A program made the position numbers and the translations under genes. 64,000 nt of DNA, taken from the NCBI RefSeq assembly GCF_027271155.1, contig NZ_CP114542.1, positions 1,798,001 to 1,862,000 of the forward strand. The letters run 5' to 3'. Of this stretch, positions 1 through 13,182 are shown in pieces. Numbering within the stretch: the first letter of the stretch is position 1; each line of letters begins with the position of its first letter. The stretch comes from Brevundimonas subvibrioides. Its GTDB lineage: Bacteria; Pseudomonadota; Alphaproteobacteria; Caulobacterales; Caulobacteraceae. The notes under the pieces are model-generated. The model was not told where the DNA came from. It did not search any database and was given only the letters and a program-made list of their open reading frames with translations.

Positions 1-1632
1 GAAGTCGTAGTTCTGCTCGCGGTAGGTTCCGCCCAGGGCGACCCGGACTTCACCGGCCGGCAGGTCGAACAGTCCGCCTTGCAGGTTGAGTTCGAACACG
101 CGCTGATCGTTGACCGTCGTGTTCTTGGACTGGCGGCCGATGTAGGCGGCGCAGGCGGCGCTCAGAGCCGACTCACCGAACGGATTGAACCCGCCGGCGC
201 AGAGCGAGGCTCCACCGTCGGCGGCGTCCAGCAGACGCTGAACGGCAGAGCGGGACACGTTGCCCGACTGGGTGGTGACGTCATCGACGCGGCCGTAGGA
301 CAGGTAGGCGTCGTAGCTCCAGTCGCGCGTGCCTTCCAGCTGGCCACGGATACCCGTCGTGATCTGATAGACGCTGACGGCTTCCGAACCCTGACGCGGC
401 CCGAGGGCGTTGAAACGCTTGTCCAGCCGGAAGGAGGCGTTCGGGATCGGGCGGCTGTTCAGGACGGCGCGCAGTTCGGCCGAGATGAAGGGGTTGGTCG
501 TCGGAACACGGAAGCCCGTGGCCGTGCCGGCAGCCGGGCTGGGGGCCAGGACGTTGGCGGTCGTGTACTGCGAGAACAGGAACTCGGTGTAGACCTCGGC
601 GGCCGGGTTGATCTCGTAGTTGGCCGAGGCGAAGACGTTGTAGCGGTTCTGCGGCAGGACACCGTAGTTCAGCGGACCGGTGTTGTAGGCGAAATCGGCC
701 TGCTGCAGCGGACCGGGGGTACGGAACCCTTCATAGTCGATGCTGCCCGGCGAGACGTAGTCGCGGGCACCCTGATACGTGAACAGTGTCCCGTTGTTGT
801 TGAAGCCAAAGGTGTTCGAGTTCACGGCACCCGTGATGAACCCGGAGACCACCGCCGTCGTCGGCAGGTTCGTACCGTCGAAGATGGTCGAACCCAGGGG
901 CGAGGCACCGGAGAAGCCGGAAACCGCCGAGAACGGGCGGGCGGCGTTGAAGATCGGCGAGCGGTGCGAATAGTCGAACGACAGCATGGCGTGACCACGA
1001 CCGTCGGCGATGTCGCCGCCGATCGTCAGGTTCACCGCATTGGTGTCGCCGTCATTGCGGTCGGTTTCACCGTACTGGACGTCCACGCGAACGCCCTCGA
1101 AGTCGTCGTCGAGCAGGAAGTTCAGCACGCCGGCCACGGCGTCCGAGCCGTAGGTCGAGGAGGCACCGCCCGTGATCGTCTCGATCGATGAGATCAACGA
1201 GGTCGGCAGGATGTTCAGGTCGACGACCGAAGAGGCGTTCGACGCCACGATGCGGCGACCGTTGAGCAGCACCAGGGTGCGGCCGGTGCCAAGGCCGCGC
1301 AGCTGCACGTTGGCCTGACCGCCGTTGGACGGGTTGTTCGACGTCATGTTCGCCGAGGGCGTGAACTGCGGCAGGTCGTTGATCAGGGTTTCAATGTTGA
1401 CCGAACCGGTCGCCTGGAAGTCCTCGGCCGTGACCGTGACGATCGGCGAGTTGGCCACATAGTCCTTGCGGGCGATACGCGAGCCGGTGACGACGATGTC
1501 ATCGACCTGTTCATCGTCCTAGGCCGTCTGCGCCGAGGCGGGAGCCGCCATCAGAGCGGTCGCGGCGACGATTGCAGCGCTTGCGAACATCGAGGTGCCG
1601 AGAAGGCGGCGGCGATAGGTGGCGTCGATCAA
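1..1632 (-). pseudogene. TonB-dependent receptor, interrupted by in-frame TAG; 3' end beyond window
   Basis: Outer-membrane TonB-dependent receptor of the type that takes up siderophores, vitamins or glycans. A TTG start at 1632 has a GGAGA ribosome site 7 nt upstream and encodes a signal peptide ending in ASAQTA; codon 38 is TAG (1521-1519). The same frame then stays open to the window edge and encodes a TonB-box-like DDIVVTGSRI, a plug domain (QLRGLGTGRTLVLLNGRR) and the start of the barrel. The upstream half is therefore only a 37-residue leader. A single C-to-T change from CAG would explain the stop. It could be a recent pseudogene, a sequencing error, or rescued by readthrough. The ligand cannot be told from this part. 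Confidence 0.8.
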
Positions 1633-1870
1633 GCAGAGTTCTCCATGAGCATTTGGTTGAGGTCGAACCATCGGCCCAACCGCTCTCATGCCCGCGACTT
1701 GCTGGCAGAGCTTTCTCGAATGTGACGGGAGTGCGTCAGTGGGTCAATGCAAATGTCTGCATTGTGATGCATTAGGGAATTCATGTCACATTCCGGGCAC
1801 GCATTCGTCACTTTGCGCAGGGCCGGCGACATCCGCTAAGAGACGCCTTTTGACAGCCGGAGACCCAGCC

Positions 1871-2413
1871 ATGCGGCCAGCCCAACTCATGTCCGCAACA
1901 GTCGCAATCTGGGCCGTCCTCCTGGGCCTGACCAGCGCCGCAGCGGCACAGGTCGCTTCGACGGCGGGACGTCCCGCCCTCCTTTCATCCCTGCTGGCAT
2001 GCCGTGAGATAACCGGTGAGACGGCGCGTCTGGCCTGTTACGACGCCACCGCAGCCGCTTTCGACACCGCCGAGCGGGAAGGCGAGGTCACGGTCGTGGA
2101 CCGGGCCGCAGCGCGCGACACTCGCACCCGTCTGTTCGGCCTGGATCTCGACACCGCCAATCTTTTTGGCCGCCTGCGTCAGGACGAGCCCATCAGTGCG
2201 ATCGAGACCACCCTGGTCAGCGCGCGACAGGATCATCGCCGACAGTGGACATTCACCCTCGCCGACGGATCCGTCTGGCGCCAGATCGATCAGGAGCAGG
2301 TGACGGGTCGCACCGCGGCCGGTGCCTCGGTGCGTATCCGCCAGGGCGCTGTGGGCAGCTATCTGCTGAGCGTCGATGGTTCGCGCTCGGTTCGCGCCCG
2401 GCGCGAACGCTAG
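1871..2413 (+). CDS. Secreted hypothetical protein, about 180 aa
   Basis: Function unknown. The ATG at 1871 gives a basic N-terminus, a hydrophobic stretch and an Ala-rich signal peptidase site (SAAAAQV), so export to the periplasm is likely. The mature part begins with a Cys-containing motif (LACREITGETARLACYD), a pattern seen in many small proteobacterial envelope proteins, and ends in a beta-rich segment (LADGSVWRQ, then VRIRQGAVGSYLL). A longer reading upstream to 1688 lacks signal-peptide logic and was not used. It is divergent from the broken receptor, with about 240 bp between them, and lies 7 bp before the TPR/oxygenase gene, so the two may be co-transcribed. Confidence 0.7.
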   Translation: MRPAQLMSATVAIWAVLLGLTSAAAAQVASTAGRPALLSSLLACREITGETARLACYDATAAAFDTAEREGEVTVVDRAAARDTRTRLFGLDLDTANLFGRLRQDEPISAIETTLVSARQDHRRQWTFTLADGSVWRQIDQEQVTGRTAAGASVRIRQGAVGSYLLSVDGSRSVRARRER

Positions 2414-2420
2414 GCCAGAC

Positions 2421-3803
2421 GTGGCCTTGAAGCCTCCCCCGATCGACTGGGCCAGTGCCGCCGGACGCCAGGCCGATGCGATCAGATCGCTGGAGCTTCT
2501 GGTCGCTGCGCGGCCGCAAAGCGCCGTTGCCGAGCATAACCTGGCGGCGGCATTGGGGGATGCCGGTGATGCGGCAGGCGCTTGCGATGCCGCCATGCGC
2601 GCCATGGCCAAGGGTGGCAATGCCCCGGAAACATGGCTTGTCCTGGCCCGCGCTCTTGTCGCGCTGAGCCGACTCACCGAAGCGGACGCAGCGCTGACGG
2701 AAGCCCTGCATCGTCGCCCGGGCTATGCCGACGCCTTGCGGGACCGGGTTCAACTGAGGTGGATGCAGACCGGTGATCCGAAGGGTGCGCTGGGCGAAAT
2801 CGATGCCTTGCTGGCTTCATCCGCTGCCACCCCGACACTGGCGCAACTGCGCGCTTCTATCGCCCGCGAAATCATGGACCCTCTGGAGGCCTATCGCGGT
2901 CTGGAGCCGTGGCTTGAAGGGCCGCACCCGCACGGTCTCGACATCGCCGCCTCCAGTGCAGCCGCCGAGTTCGATCCACAACTGGCGCTCGACCACGCCG
3001 AGGCAGCGGTCGAGGCCGCGCCCGCTGATATCGAGGCTCGCGTTGTCCGCCTCGGCGCTCTTCTCGCGATCGGGCGCGCAGCCGAGGCCGCGAAGGGCCT
3101 GGACGATCATTTGGCCGCCCTGCCCGACGACCAGTATGCCCTGGCCCTGCGCTATGTCGCCTGGCGAGTGCTGGGTGATCCTCGGGCGCTTTCAAAAGCG
3201 GACTATGAACGGCTGGCGAGACCGTTCGACCTGACGGTTCCGACTGACCCTGACAGCGACTGGCTAAAGCGCGCCGCGACAGGCCTGCGGAAGCTGCACC
3301 CCTTCCGCGCCCAGCCATTGGGTCAGTCGATCCGGTCGGGCGTTCAGGCCGCACTGGACCCCCGGTATGCCGGCGACCCCGCCATCGACACGATCTTTGC
3401 CCGGTTGACCCCGTCGATCGAAACCTATGTTGCCGACATGGCCGGTCGGGCCGATCCGATGAGCCGCCGGGCATCGCCCAAGGGCGGGCATGAGGTGGTC
3501 GGTGCCTGGTCCGTGCGGCTCAAGGCTGGCGGCCGTCACAGCGACCATGTCCATCCGAAAGGTTGGGTGTCGTCCGCCTTCTATGTCGAAATGCCATCCC
3601 CCCTGCCCGACCAGCCACGCGCGGGCTGGCTGCGGCTGGGGGGCTGCAGGCTTGGCGTTGGCCTGGAGCTGGCACCCGAATACTGGGTCGAGGCCATGCC
3701 CGGGCGCGTCGTGCTGTTTCCGTCGTGGATGTGGCACGGTACGGAGCCGTTCCAGGGCGATGGTGAACGCTTGACGGTCGCATTCGACGTGCAGCCCGGA
3801 TGA
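2421..3803 (+). CDS. TPR-repeat protein with C-terminal 2OG-Fe(II) oxygenase domain
   Basis: About 460 aa from a GTG start at 2421, chosen because it begins just after the preceding stop; an in-frame ATG at 2376 would overlap that gene. The N-terminal two thirds is Ala/Leu-rich helical repeat typical of tetratricopeptides. The C-terminal about 120 residues match the putative 2OG-Fe(II) oxygenase family (2OG-FeII_Oxy_5): HSDHVHPKGW carries the iron-binding His residues, PGRVVLFPSWMWHGTEPF the distal His, and GERLTVAF the Arg that would bind 2-oxoglutarate. Such enzymes hydroxylate proteins or small molecules; the TPR part probably binds the substrate. Substrate unknown. No signal peptide, so cytoplasmic. 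Confidence 0.75.
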   Translation: MALKPPPIDWASAAGRQADAIRSLELLVAARPQSAVAEHNLAAALGDAGDAAGACDAAMRAMAKGGNAPETWLVLARALVALSRLTEADAALTEALHRRPGYADALRDRVQLRWMQTGDPKGALGEIDALLASSAATPTLAQLRASIAREIMDPLEAYRGLEPWLEGPHPHGLDIAASSAAAEFDPQLALDHAEAAVEAAPADIEARVVRLGALLAIGRAAEAAKGLDDHLAALPDDQYALALRYVAWRVLGDPRALSKADYERLARPFDLTVPTDPDSDWLKRAATGLRKLHPFRAQPLGQSIRSGVQAALDPRYAGDPAIDTIFARLTPSIETYVADMAGRADPMSRRASPKGGHEVVGAWSVRLKAGGRHSDHVHPKGWVSSAFYVEMPSPLPDQPRAGWLRLGGCRLGVGLELAPEYWVEAMPGRVVLFPSWMWHGTEPFQGDGERLTVAFDVQPG

Positions 3804-3923
3804 GCGAACTCATCGAGAGGCTGACGCACAGCCGGGCATGACCCCGTTCGTGGATTACGCCACAGCGACCGGAAACCATGCAGCTTTCGTCAGACAGGAA
3901 CCGCCAGATCTTCAAAACCAGGC

Positions 3924-3951
3924 GGCCCCCGCCCTGGACCTGACGGGGGCC
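3924..3951. terminator. Hairpin between convergent oxygenase and katG genes
   Basis: A perfect 8-bp GC-only stem (GGCCCCCG / CGGGGGCC) with a 12-nt loop lies between two convergent genes. There is no clear T-tract on either side, so efficiency is uncertain. Confidence 0.5.
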
Positions 3952-3976
3952 GGTCTCGTCCCGGGCTTTCGACCGG

Positions 3977-6258
<2,282 letters not shown>

Positions 6259-6292
6259 TTGAAATATTGATGGTCAGGATAGGCTCGACCTA

Positions 6293-7948
<1,656 letters not shown>

Positions 7949-8060
7949 TCACCTTAGAGCCGATTCGGCTCCAGCTTCGGATCGGTTCGCGATCCATCTG
8001 TTGAAAACACATCTTCGACCCCACCGACGGCGGGTGCAGGAGGCGGGATCGGTGGGGAAG

Positions 8061-8080
8061 CGGCGGAGGAGCCTCCGCCG
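8061..8080 (-). terminator. GC-rich palindrome downstream of secG
   Basis: A 20-bp near-perfect palindrome (9-bp arms CGGCGGAGG / CCTCCGCCG) begins 6 bp after the secG stop. It has no T-tract. It could end or attenuate the tpiA-secG transcript before pyrG. Confidence 0.4.
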
Positions 8081-8085
8081 TCACC

Positions 8086-8493
8086 CTAGTTCGCCGGCGT
8101 CTGGGCCGGGGCCGCGGTCGGCAGACTGGCTTCCAGGTCGTCCAGCGACGGCGCGGCCGGCTGCGTCGGGGTCGTCGGATTGGTCGCAGGGGCCGTCGTC
8201 GTCGATGGACCCGTATCGAGGGCGATGGAGCCAACCGCATCGGCATCGACGACCGAACGGTTCGACCGCTCCACATTGCCCAGAATGGTCAGGCTGATCG
8301 CGCAGATCACGAAACCCGCACCCAGCCACCAGGTCGTGGTGGTCAGCAGATTGCCCGCCCCGCGCGCGGTCATGAAGCCCGACGGACCGCCGCCCATGCC
8401 CAGCGCGCCCCCTTCGGAACGCTGCAACAGAATCACGCCGGTCAGGGCCAGCGAGATCAAAATCATGACGACGAGGAGAATGGTCTGGAGCAT
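8086..8493 (-). CDS. secG: Preprotein translocase subunit SecG
   Basis: Small inner-membrane subunit of the SecYEG channel, which helps SecA-driven export; 135 aa. It has two hydrophobic helices, one at the N-terminus (about residues 1-20) and one in the middle (TTTWWLGAGFVICAISLTIL), joined by the conserved cytoplasmic loop with LQRSEGGALGMGGG. A disordered Thr/Ala/Pro tail of about 55 residues follows, as is common in alphaproteobacterial SecG. It lies between tpiA and pyrG on the same strand, a conserved alphaproteobacterial order. Confidence 0.93.
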   Translation of the reverse strand: MLQTILLVVMILISLALTGVILLQRSEGGALGMGGGPSGFMTARGAGNLLTTTTWWLGAGFVICAISLTILGNVERSNRSVVDADAVGSIALDTGPSTTTAPATNPTTPTQPAAPSLDDLEASLPTAAPAQTPAN

Positions 8494-8544
8494 GGTCGCT
8501 TACATGTGTGGCGGGACGGTCCGCCGATCAAGCGGCGGCGTCTA

Positions 8545-9327
8545 TCATCCTTGCGCGTCAGCGGCAACGAGGGCGAGTTCGGCGGCATGGATTATGGCCA
8601 GGAAATCGGTTGCCTTGAGCGAGGCACCTCCTACCAGGGCACCGCCCACCTCGGCCACGGCGAGGATGTCGCGCGCATTGCCGGCGTTGACCGAGCCGCC
8701 GTACAGGATCGGCGCGATGCGACCGCCCTCGCCCAGTCTCTCGACCATCGCGGCCCGCGCGGCGGCATGGATCTCGGCGATCTGTTCCAGCGTCGGGGTC
8801 AGGCCGGTGCCGATCGCCCAGACCGGTTCGTAGGCCAGGGCCCAGTCCCTGCCTGTGAGATCGTCATGGAGCGAACCGAGGATCTGTCCGCGCACGACCG
8901 AAGCCGCTTCTCCCGCCTCACGCTGGGCCAATGTCTCACCTACGCAGATGATCGGCGTTAGCCCGGCTCTCAGAGCACCCGCTGTCTTGGCTGAAACAGC
9001 GGCATCCGTCTCCTCGAACATCTGGCGGCGTTCCGAATGGCCAACGATCACGAGGTCGCAACCCGCCTCAACGAGCAATTCCGCCGAGATCGACCCGGTG
9101 TAGGCACCCCGCGGCTCCGCATGGCAATCCTGCCCCCCCAGGGCGATGGCGGCAGGCCCTCCGATGCGGCGCATGCGGTCGATCAGCGTAGCCGGCGGGC
9201 AGATGGCGACATCGACGCGACAAGGGTCCGATTTCAAACGGGCCGCCAAGGCCTCGAATTCGGCCAGACCAGCAGACTCGCCGTTCATCTTCCAGTTGCC
9301 GACGATCATCTTCACGGATTGTTTCAT
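8545..9327 (-). CDS. tpiA: Triose-phosphate isomerase
   Basis: Interconverts dihydroxyacetone phosphate and glyceraldehyde 3-phosphate in glycolysis and gluconeogenesis; cytoplasmic (beta/alpha)8 barrel of 260 aa. Catalytic residues are visible: Lys in GNWKMNGE, the electrophilic His in VIVGHSERR and the base Glu in AYEPVWAIGTG; the phosphate loop is ILYGGSVN. First gene of the leftward tpiA-secG-pyrG group and divergent from the chaperone gene at 9454. The start at 9327 is followed by M-K-Q; an alternative Met seven codons in (MIVGNWK) would give the more usual N-terminus. Confidence 0.96.
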   Translation of the reverse strand: MKQSVKMIVGNWKMNGESAGLAEFEALAARLKSDPCRVDVAICPPATLIDRMRRIGGPAAIALGGQDCHAEPRGAYTGSISAELLVEAGCDLVIVGHSERRQMFEETDAAVSAKTAGALRAGLTPIICVGETLAQREAGEAASVVRGQILGSLHDDLTGRDWALAYEPVWAIGTGLTPTLEQIAEIHAAARAAMVERLGEGGRIAPILYGGSVNAGNARDILAVAEVGGALVGGASLKATDFLAIIHAAELALVAADAQG

Positions 9328-9453
9328 CCGGCCTGTCTAGGCAGCGTCTCGCCGCCTGCCAAGCCCGGCGCTTGCGGGGGATAGCCCGCCTCCCCTATAC
9401 GCCCATATCCACCTTCGCGGCGCGTCACGCCGTCCGACCGTCAGGCCCACTCG

Positions 9454-11370
9454 ATGATTTCCCTGTTCCGTGCCTTCGCCAAATCCAAGTGGGCGGCGGG
9501 TCTGTTCGTCCTCCTGATCCTCAGCTTCATGATCGTTGGCGGCAGCCAGACCGACGTCCTGCGCAATCTTGGCCCCAAACACATCATCACGGCGGGCGAT
9601 CGCTCGGTCGACGTGGCCCAGTTCCGGACGGAGTTCGAGCGGGTCCGCACCGGCATGCAGGAGCAGGCCGGACGTCCGGTTACAAATGAGGACCTCGTCA
9701 AGGAGAACGTCCACGTCCGCTATCTGGAAGGCCAGACCAATCGCCTCGGCTTCCTGAACTGGGCCCACAAGGCCGGCATCCGCGTCAGCGAGGAGCTGGT
9801 CCTGAAGCGCATCCGCGAGATTCCGGCCTTCTTCAACCAGGTCACGGGTCAGTTCGATCAGGCCCAGTACGAGCAGGCCCTGGCCGCCCAGAACGTGACG
9901 CCGGTCATGCTCGAGGACGAGTTCCGCGACACCGCCGTCAGCCAGCATTTCGGGACGGCCATCCAGGCCGGCCTGCGCACCCCGCGCATCTTCGGCGCGC
10001 TGCTGGCGGGTCAGGCCTTCCAGGTTCGTGATGGCCGCTGGTTCGAGGTGACCCAGGCCATGGCCGGCGCGTCGCCCGCCCCGACGGACGCCCAGCTGAC
10101 GGCTTTCATCAACGAGAACGCAGCCCAGCTGCGTCGGCCCGAATTCCGTATCGCCACGGTGCTGCTGTTCAACGACGCCCCGGGCTTCACCCCTCCGGCC
10201 ATCCCCGAGGCGCGCATCGTCGAGCGGTTCAACTTCCGCAAGGACGCCCTGTCGACCGCAGAGCGCCGGACCTTCACGACCCTGACGGTTTCGACCCGGG
10301 CCGCCGCCGACCGCATCGCGGGTGCCCTGCGCGCGGGTCAGACCCCCCAGGCCGTGGCCGAAGCCAACAACATCCAGCCCGCCGTCTATGACGCCCAGCC
10401 CCAGAGCGCCCTGCCCGATCCGGCGATCGCCACCGCCGTCTTCGCCCTGGCGGCCAATCAGGTGTCCGCCCCGATCCAGGGCCGTGTCGGCTTCACGGTC
10501 GCGAGGGTGACCGCGATCCTGCCCGGCACGCCCGCAACGCTGGAAGACGTTCGCGGAGCCATCGTGGCGGAACTACAGGAAGAGGACATGAAGGCCCGTA
10601 TCTATGCCCGGGTCGAGGCCTATGAGAAGGCGCGCACCGAGGGCAAGCCCCTCGTCGCCGCTGCCGAACAGGTCGGGGCCCGGCTCGTTCAGCTTCCCCC
10701 CTTCACGCAGGATGGCCGACTGCCCGATGGCCAGCCGATGAATGCCCCTCCCCAGATTCTGCAGAGCGCCTATGCCCTGACCAGGGGCGGCGAAAGCGAT
10801 GTGATCGACGCCGGCCAGGGCCAGTATTTCGTGCTGCGCCTGGACGACATCCGTCCCTCCGCCCTGCCGGCCCTGGCTGAGGTCCGTGGCCCGCTGGCCC
10901 AGCAATGGACCCTGCGCGAGAACGCCCGACGCCTGTCCACCAAGGCCGAGGAACTGGCCAAGCGTGTCCGTGACGGTCAGGACATTGCCGCCGTCGCGGC
11001 CTCGGCGGGTGCTACCCTGATCAACCGCAGCGGCGTCCAGCAGAATGCCGAAACACAAAGCGCTCTGGGCCAGGGCGTGCTCGAGGGTCTGTTCGGCCAG
11101 AGTCGTGGTCAGATTTTCACCGGCCCCGGCGCGAACAACAGCTTCGTCGTCGGCCGCGTCGACGCGGTACGTCCGGCCGATCCGGCCACGGCCTCGCGCC
11201 TGGCGGACCAGATCCGCGGCCGCATCGGCAGCGACATCGTCAGTGCCGGCGTCGAACAACTGGTGACCGCTGGCGCTGCGCGCTCCAAGGCCACGAACGA
11301 TCCGGCGGCCGCGATCGAGGCCCTGGGTGTCACCGCACCGGACGCGACGCCGACCGCTCCCGTTCAATGA
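9454..11370 (+). CDS. PpiD-like SurA N-terminal domain peptidyl-prolyl isomerase
   Basis: Membrane-anchored periplasmic folding factor, 638 aa. Residues 1-10 are basic and about 11-31 form one transmembrane helix (WAAGLFVLLILSFMIVGG), followed by a long periplasmic part with a SurA/PpiD-type chaperone domain and a parvulin-like rotamase region around residues 240-370. Such proteins sit near the Sec channel and help outer-membrane and secreted proteins fold. The stop overlaps the trpE start by 4 nt (ATGA), so the two are translationally coupled, an order found in many alphaproteobacteria. A possible promoter is TTGCGG (9372) with an 18-bp spacer to TATACG (9396-9401). Confidence 0.88.
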   Translation: MISLFRAFAKSKWAAGLFVLLILSFMIVGGSQTDVLRNLGPKHIITAGDRSVDVAQFRTEFERVRTGMQEQAGRPVTNEDLVKENVHVRYLEGQTNRLGFLNWAHKAGIRVSEELVLKRIREIPAFFNQVTGQFDQAQYEQALAAQNVTPVMLEDEFRDTAVSQHFGTAIQAGLRTPRIFGALLAGQAFQVRDGRWFEVTQAMAGASPAPTDAQLTAFINENAAQLRRPEFRIATVLLFNDAPGFTPPAIPEARIVERFNFRKDALSTAERRTFTTLTVSTRAAADRIAGALRAGQTPQAVAEANNIQPAVYDAQPQSALPDPAIATAVFALAANQVSAPIQGRVGFTVARVTAILPGTPATLEDVRGAIVAELQEEDMKARIYARVEAYEKARTEGKPLVAAAEQVGARLVQLPPFTQDGRLPDGQPMNAPPQILQSAYALTRGGESDVIDAGQGQYFVLRLDDIRPSALPALAEVRGPLAQQWTLRENARRLSTKAEELAKRVRDGQDIAAVAASAGATLINRSGVQQNAETQSALGQGVLEGLFGQSRGQIFTGPGANNSFVVGRVDAVRPADPATASRLADQIRGRIGSDIVSAGVEQLVTAGAARSKATNDPAAAIEALGVTAPDATPTAPVQ

Positions 11371-12887
11371 GCGAGACGGCCGACCGGCAGGCTCTGGTCG
11401 CGGGACTGAAGGCCGGAACGCCGCAGATCGCGGTGCGCCGGATCATCGACGACCTCGAGACACCAGTGTCCGCCTATCTGAAGGTCGGCTGGGGCCGCGC
11501 GCACGCCTTTCTACTGGAGTCGGTCGAAGGCGGTGCCCTGAATGGCCGCTATTCGATCATCACCCTGGATCCCGACGTGGTCTGGCGCTGTCGCGATGGC
11601 GTCGCCGCGATCGCGCGAGGAGCGGATATCGCCGCCAGACGCTATGCCAACCAGCCCGGCGGCGCGCTCGACAGCCTCCGTGCCCTGATCGCGGAAACGC
11701 GCTTCGACCTGCCCGACGGCCTGCCTCCCATGGCCGCGGGCCTGTTCGGTGTCTTCGGCTACGACATGGTCCGGCTGCTGGAGCCGCTGGGCGCGCCCAA
11801 TCCCGATCTGCTCGATCTGCCCGACGCCGTGCTGACCCGACCGTCGGTCATCGCCGTCTTCGATTCCGTGAAGCACGAGATCATCGTCATGGCGCCGGTC
11901 TGGCCCGGGGACGACCCGGAGACAGCCGTCGATGCCGCCGAGGCCCGGCTGGACGATTTCGAGGTTCGTCTCCGGCGACCCTTGCTCGGTCGCGCAGAGG
12001 CCGCGCCCACCCCGGCCATCGACTTCGCGTCCCCGGTCGATGCCGCCGCCTATGCAGAACTGGTCGCTGCGGCCAAGGACTACATCGGCGCGGGCGATAT
12101 CTTTCAGGTCGTCCTCAGCCACCGCTTCCGTGCGCCGTGGACGGGCGATCCGTTTGCCTTCTACCGCTCGCTGCGCCGCCAGAACCCGTCGCCGTATCTG
12201 TACTTTCTCACCTTCGACGACTTCCAGCTGGCGGGCTCCAGCCCCGAGATCCTCGTGCGTCTGAAGGACGGCGGGGTCACCATTCGCCCGCTCGCCGGCA
12301 CCCGGCCGCGCGGTGCGACGCCGGAGGCCGACAGGGCGCTGGAGGCCGAGCTTCTGGCCGATCCGAAGGAACGGGCCGAGCACCTGATGCTGCTGGACCT
12401 GGGCCGGAACGACGTGGGTCGCGTCGCTGCGCCCGGCAGCGTCAAGGTGACCGAAAGCTTCGTCGTCGAACGGTACAGCCAGGTGATGCACATCGTCTCG
12501 AATGTCGAGGGACGTGCCCACCCGGACCTCGACGCGGTCGACACGCTTCTGGCCGCCCTGCCCGCGGGCACCCTGTCCGGCGCGCCCAAGGTTCGCGCGA
12601 TGGAGATCATCGATGAGCTGGAGACGGAAAAGCGCGGCGTCGGCTATGGCGGCGGTGTGGGCTATATCTCGGCGGGCGGAGAGGCCGACATCTGCATCGT
12701 CCTGCGCACCGCCCTGTTCGCGGACGGACAGGTCTTCGTCCAGGCGGGGGCCGGTGTGGTCGCCGACAGCGATCCGGCAGCCGAATATGCGGAAACCGAG
12801 GCCAAGGCGCGCGCCCCGATGCGGGCGGCCGGGGATGCCTGGCGTTTCAAGCTGGGCGCGCCCCTGAACGACGCGGGCGGTATCTAG
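11367..12887 (+). CDS. trpE: Anthranilate synthase component I
   Basis: Converts chorismate to anthranilate using ammonia from TrpG, the first committed step to tryptophan; 506 aa. The N-terminal domain has the feedback-inhibition motif LLES (AFLLESVEGG). The chorismate-binding core includes GSSPEILVRL, IRPLAGTRPRG, LLDLGRNDVGRVA and LPAGTLSGAPKVRAMEIID. Overlaps the upstream chaperone gene by 4 nt. Its TAG shares a CTAG palindrome with the stop of the small gene on the other strand, and that gene separates trpE from trpGDC. No trp leader peptide was seen, as expected for a coupled downstream gene. Confidence 0.96.
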   Translation: MSETADRQALVAGLKAGTPQIAVRRIIDDLETPVSAYLKVGWGRAHAFLLESVEGGALNGRYSIITLDPDVVWRCRDGVAAIARGADIAARRYANQPGGALDSLRALIAETRFDLPDGLPPMAAGLFGVFGYDMVRLLEPLGAPNPDLLDLPDAVLTRPSVIAVFDSVKHEIIVMAPVWPGDDPETAVDAAEARLDDFEVRLRRPLLGRAEAAPTPAIDFASPVDAAAYAELVAAAKDYIGAGDIFQVVLSHRFRAPWTGDPFAFYRSLRRQNPSPYLYFLTFDDFQLAGSSPEILVRLKDGGVTIRPLAGTRPRGATPEADRALEAELLADPKERAEHLMLLDLGRNDVGRVAAPGSVKVTESFVVERYSQVMHIVSNVEGRAHPDLDAVDTLLAALPAGTLSGAPKVRAMEIIDELETEKRGVGYGGGVGYISAGGEADICIVLRTALFADGQVFVQAGAGVVADSDPAAEYAETEAKARAPMRAAGDAWRFKLGAPLNDAGGI

Positions 12888-13075
12888 GTCGTCGCGCTGA
12901 CCGGCACCGGCTGATCCTCGATCGCCACGCCCGGCCCCAGGATCATCACCCCGGCCAGCAGCACCGCCGCTGCCGCCGCGAGCGCTGCGGCCCCCAGGGT
13001 CGCCATGACGTTCGGCTTCGACTCGACGTCCGCCAGGGCCTGCCGCGCCTGATCGATCTGGGCCTGCATGGTCAT
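12884..13075 (-). CDS. Small single-span membrane protein, unknown function
   Basis: 63 aa. A short N-terminal amphipathic helix (MTMQAQIDQARQALADVE) is followed by one Ala/Leu/Val-rich transmembrane helix at about residues 25-47 and a short tail. Family not recognised. It lies on the opposite strand inside the trp cluster, between trpE and trpG, and ends with a TAG that overlaps the trpE TAG as CTAG. GTGAGTCC precedes the start, giving a weak GAG ribosome site. The coding evidence is the clean membrane profile and the fit between flanking genes. Confidence 0.6.
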   Translation of the reverse strand: MTMQAQIDQARQALADVESKPNVMATLGAAALAAAAAVLLAGVMILGPGVAIEDQPVPVSATT

Positions 13076-13147
13076 GGACTCACCCTCCGGTTCGAGCGCC
13101 GATCTCGAACCGCAACGGTTAACGATCCGTTGCGCACATACGTCCGC

Positions 13148-13176
13148 TTGGCGGCGGTGAAACCAGCCTCTAGAAG
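13148..13176 (+). promoter_or_regulatory. Candidate promoter of trpGDC, leaderless
   Basis: TTGGCG (13148-13153), a 17-bp spacer and TAGAAG (13171-13176) within TCTAGAAG, similar to the Caulobacter housekeeping -10 (GCTANAWC). The expected start of transcription, about 7 nt further on, falls at the trpG ATG (13183), and no Shine-Dalgarno sequence is present, so a leaderless mRNA is likely. Inferred from sequence alone. Confidence 0.4.
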
Positions 13177-13182
13177 CGCCGG

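Noticed and set aside
79..1191. Long plus-strand open frame opposite the TonB receptor
   Set aside because: It is the antisense shadow of a high-GC gene; the minus-strand frame encodes recognisable plug and barrel sequence.
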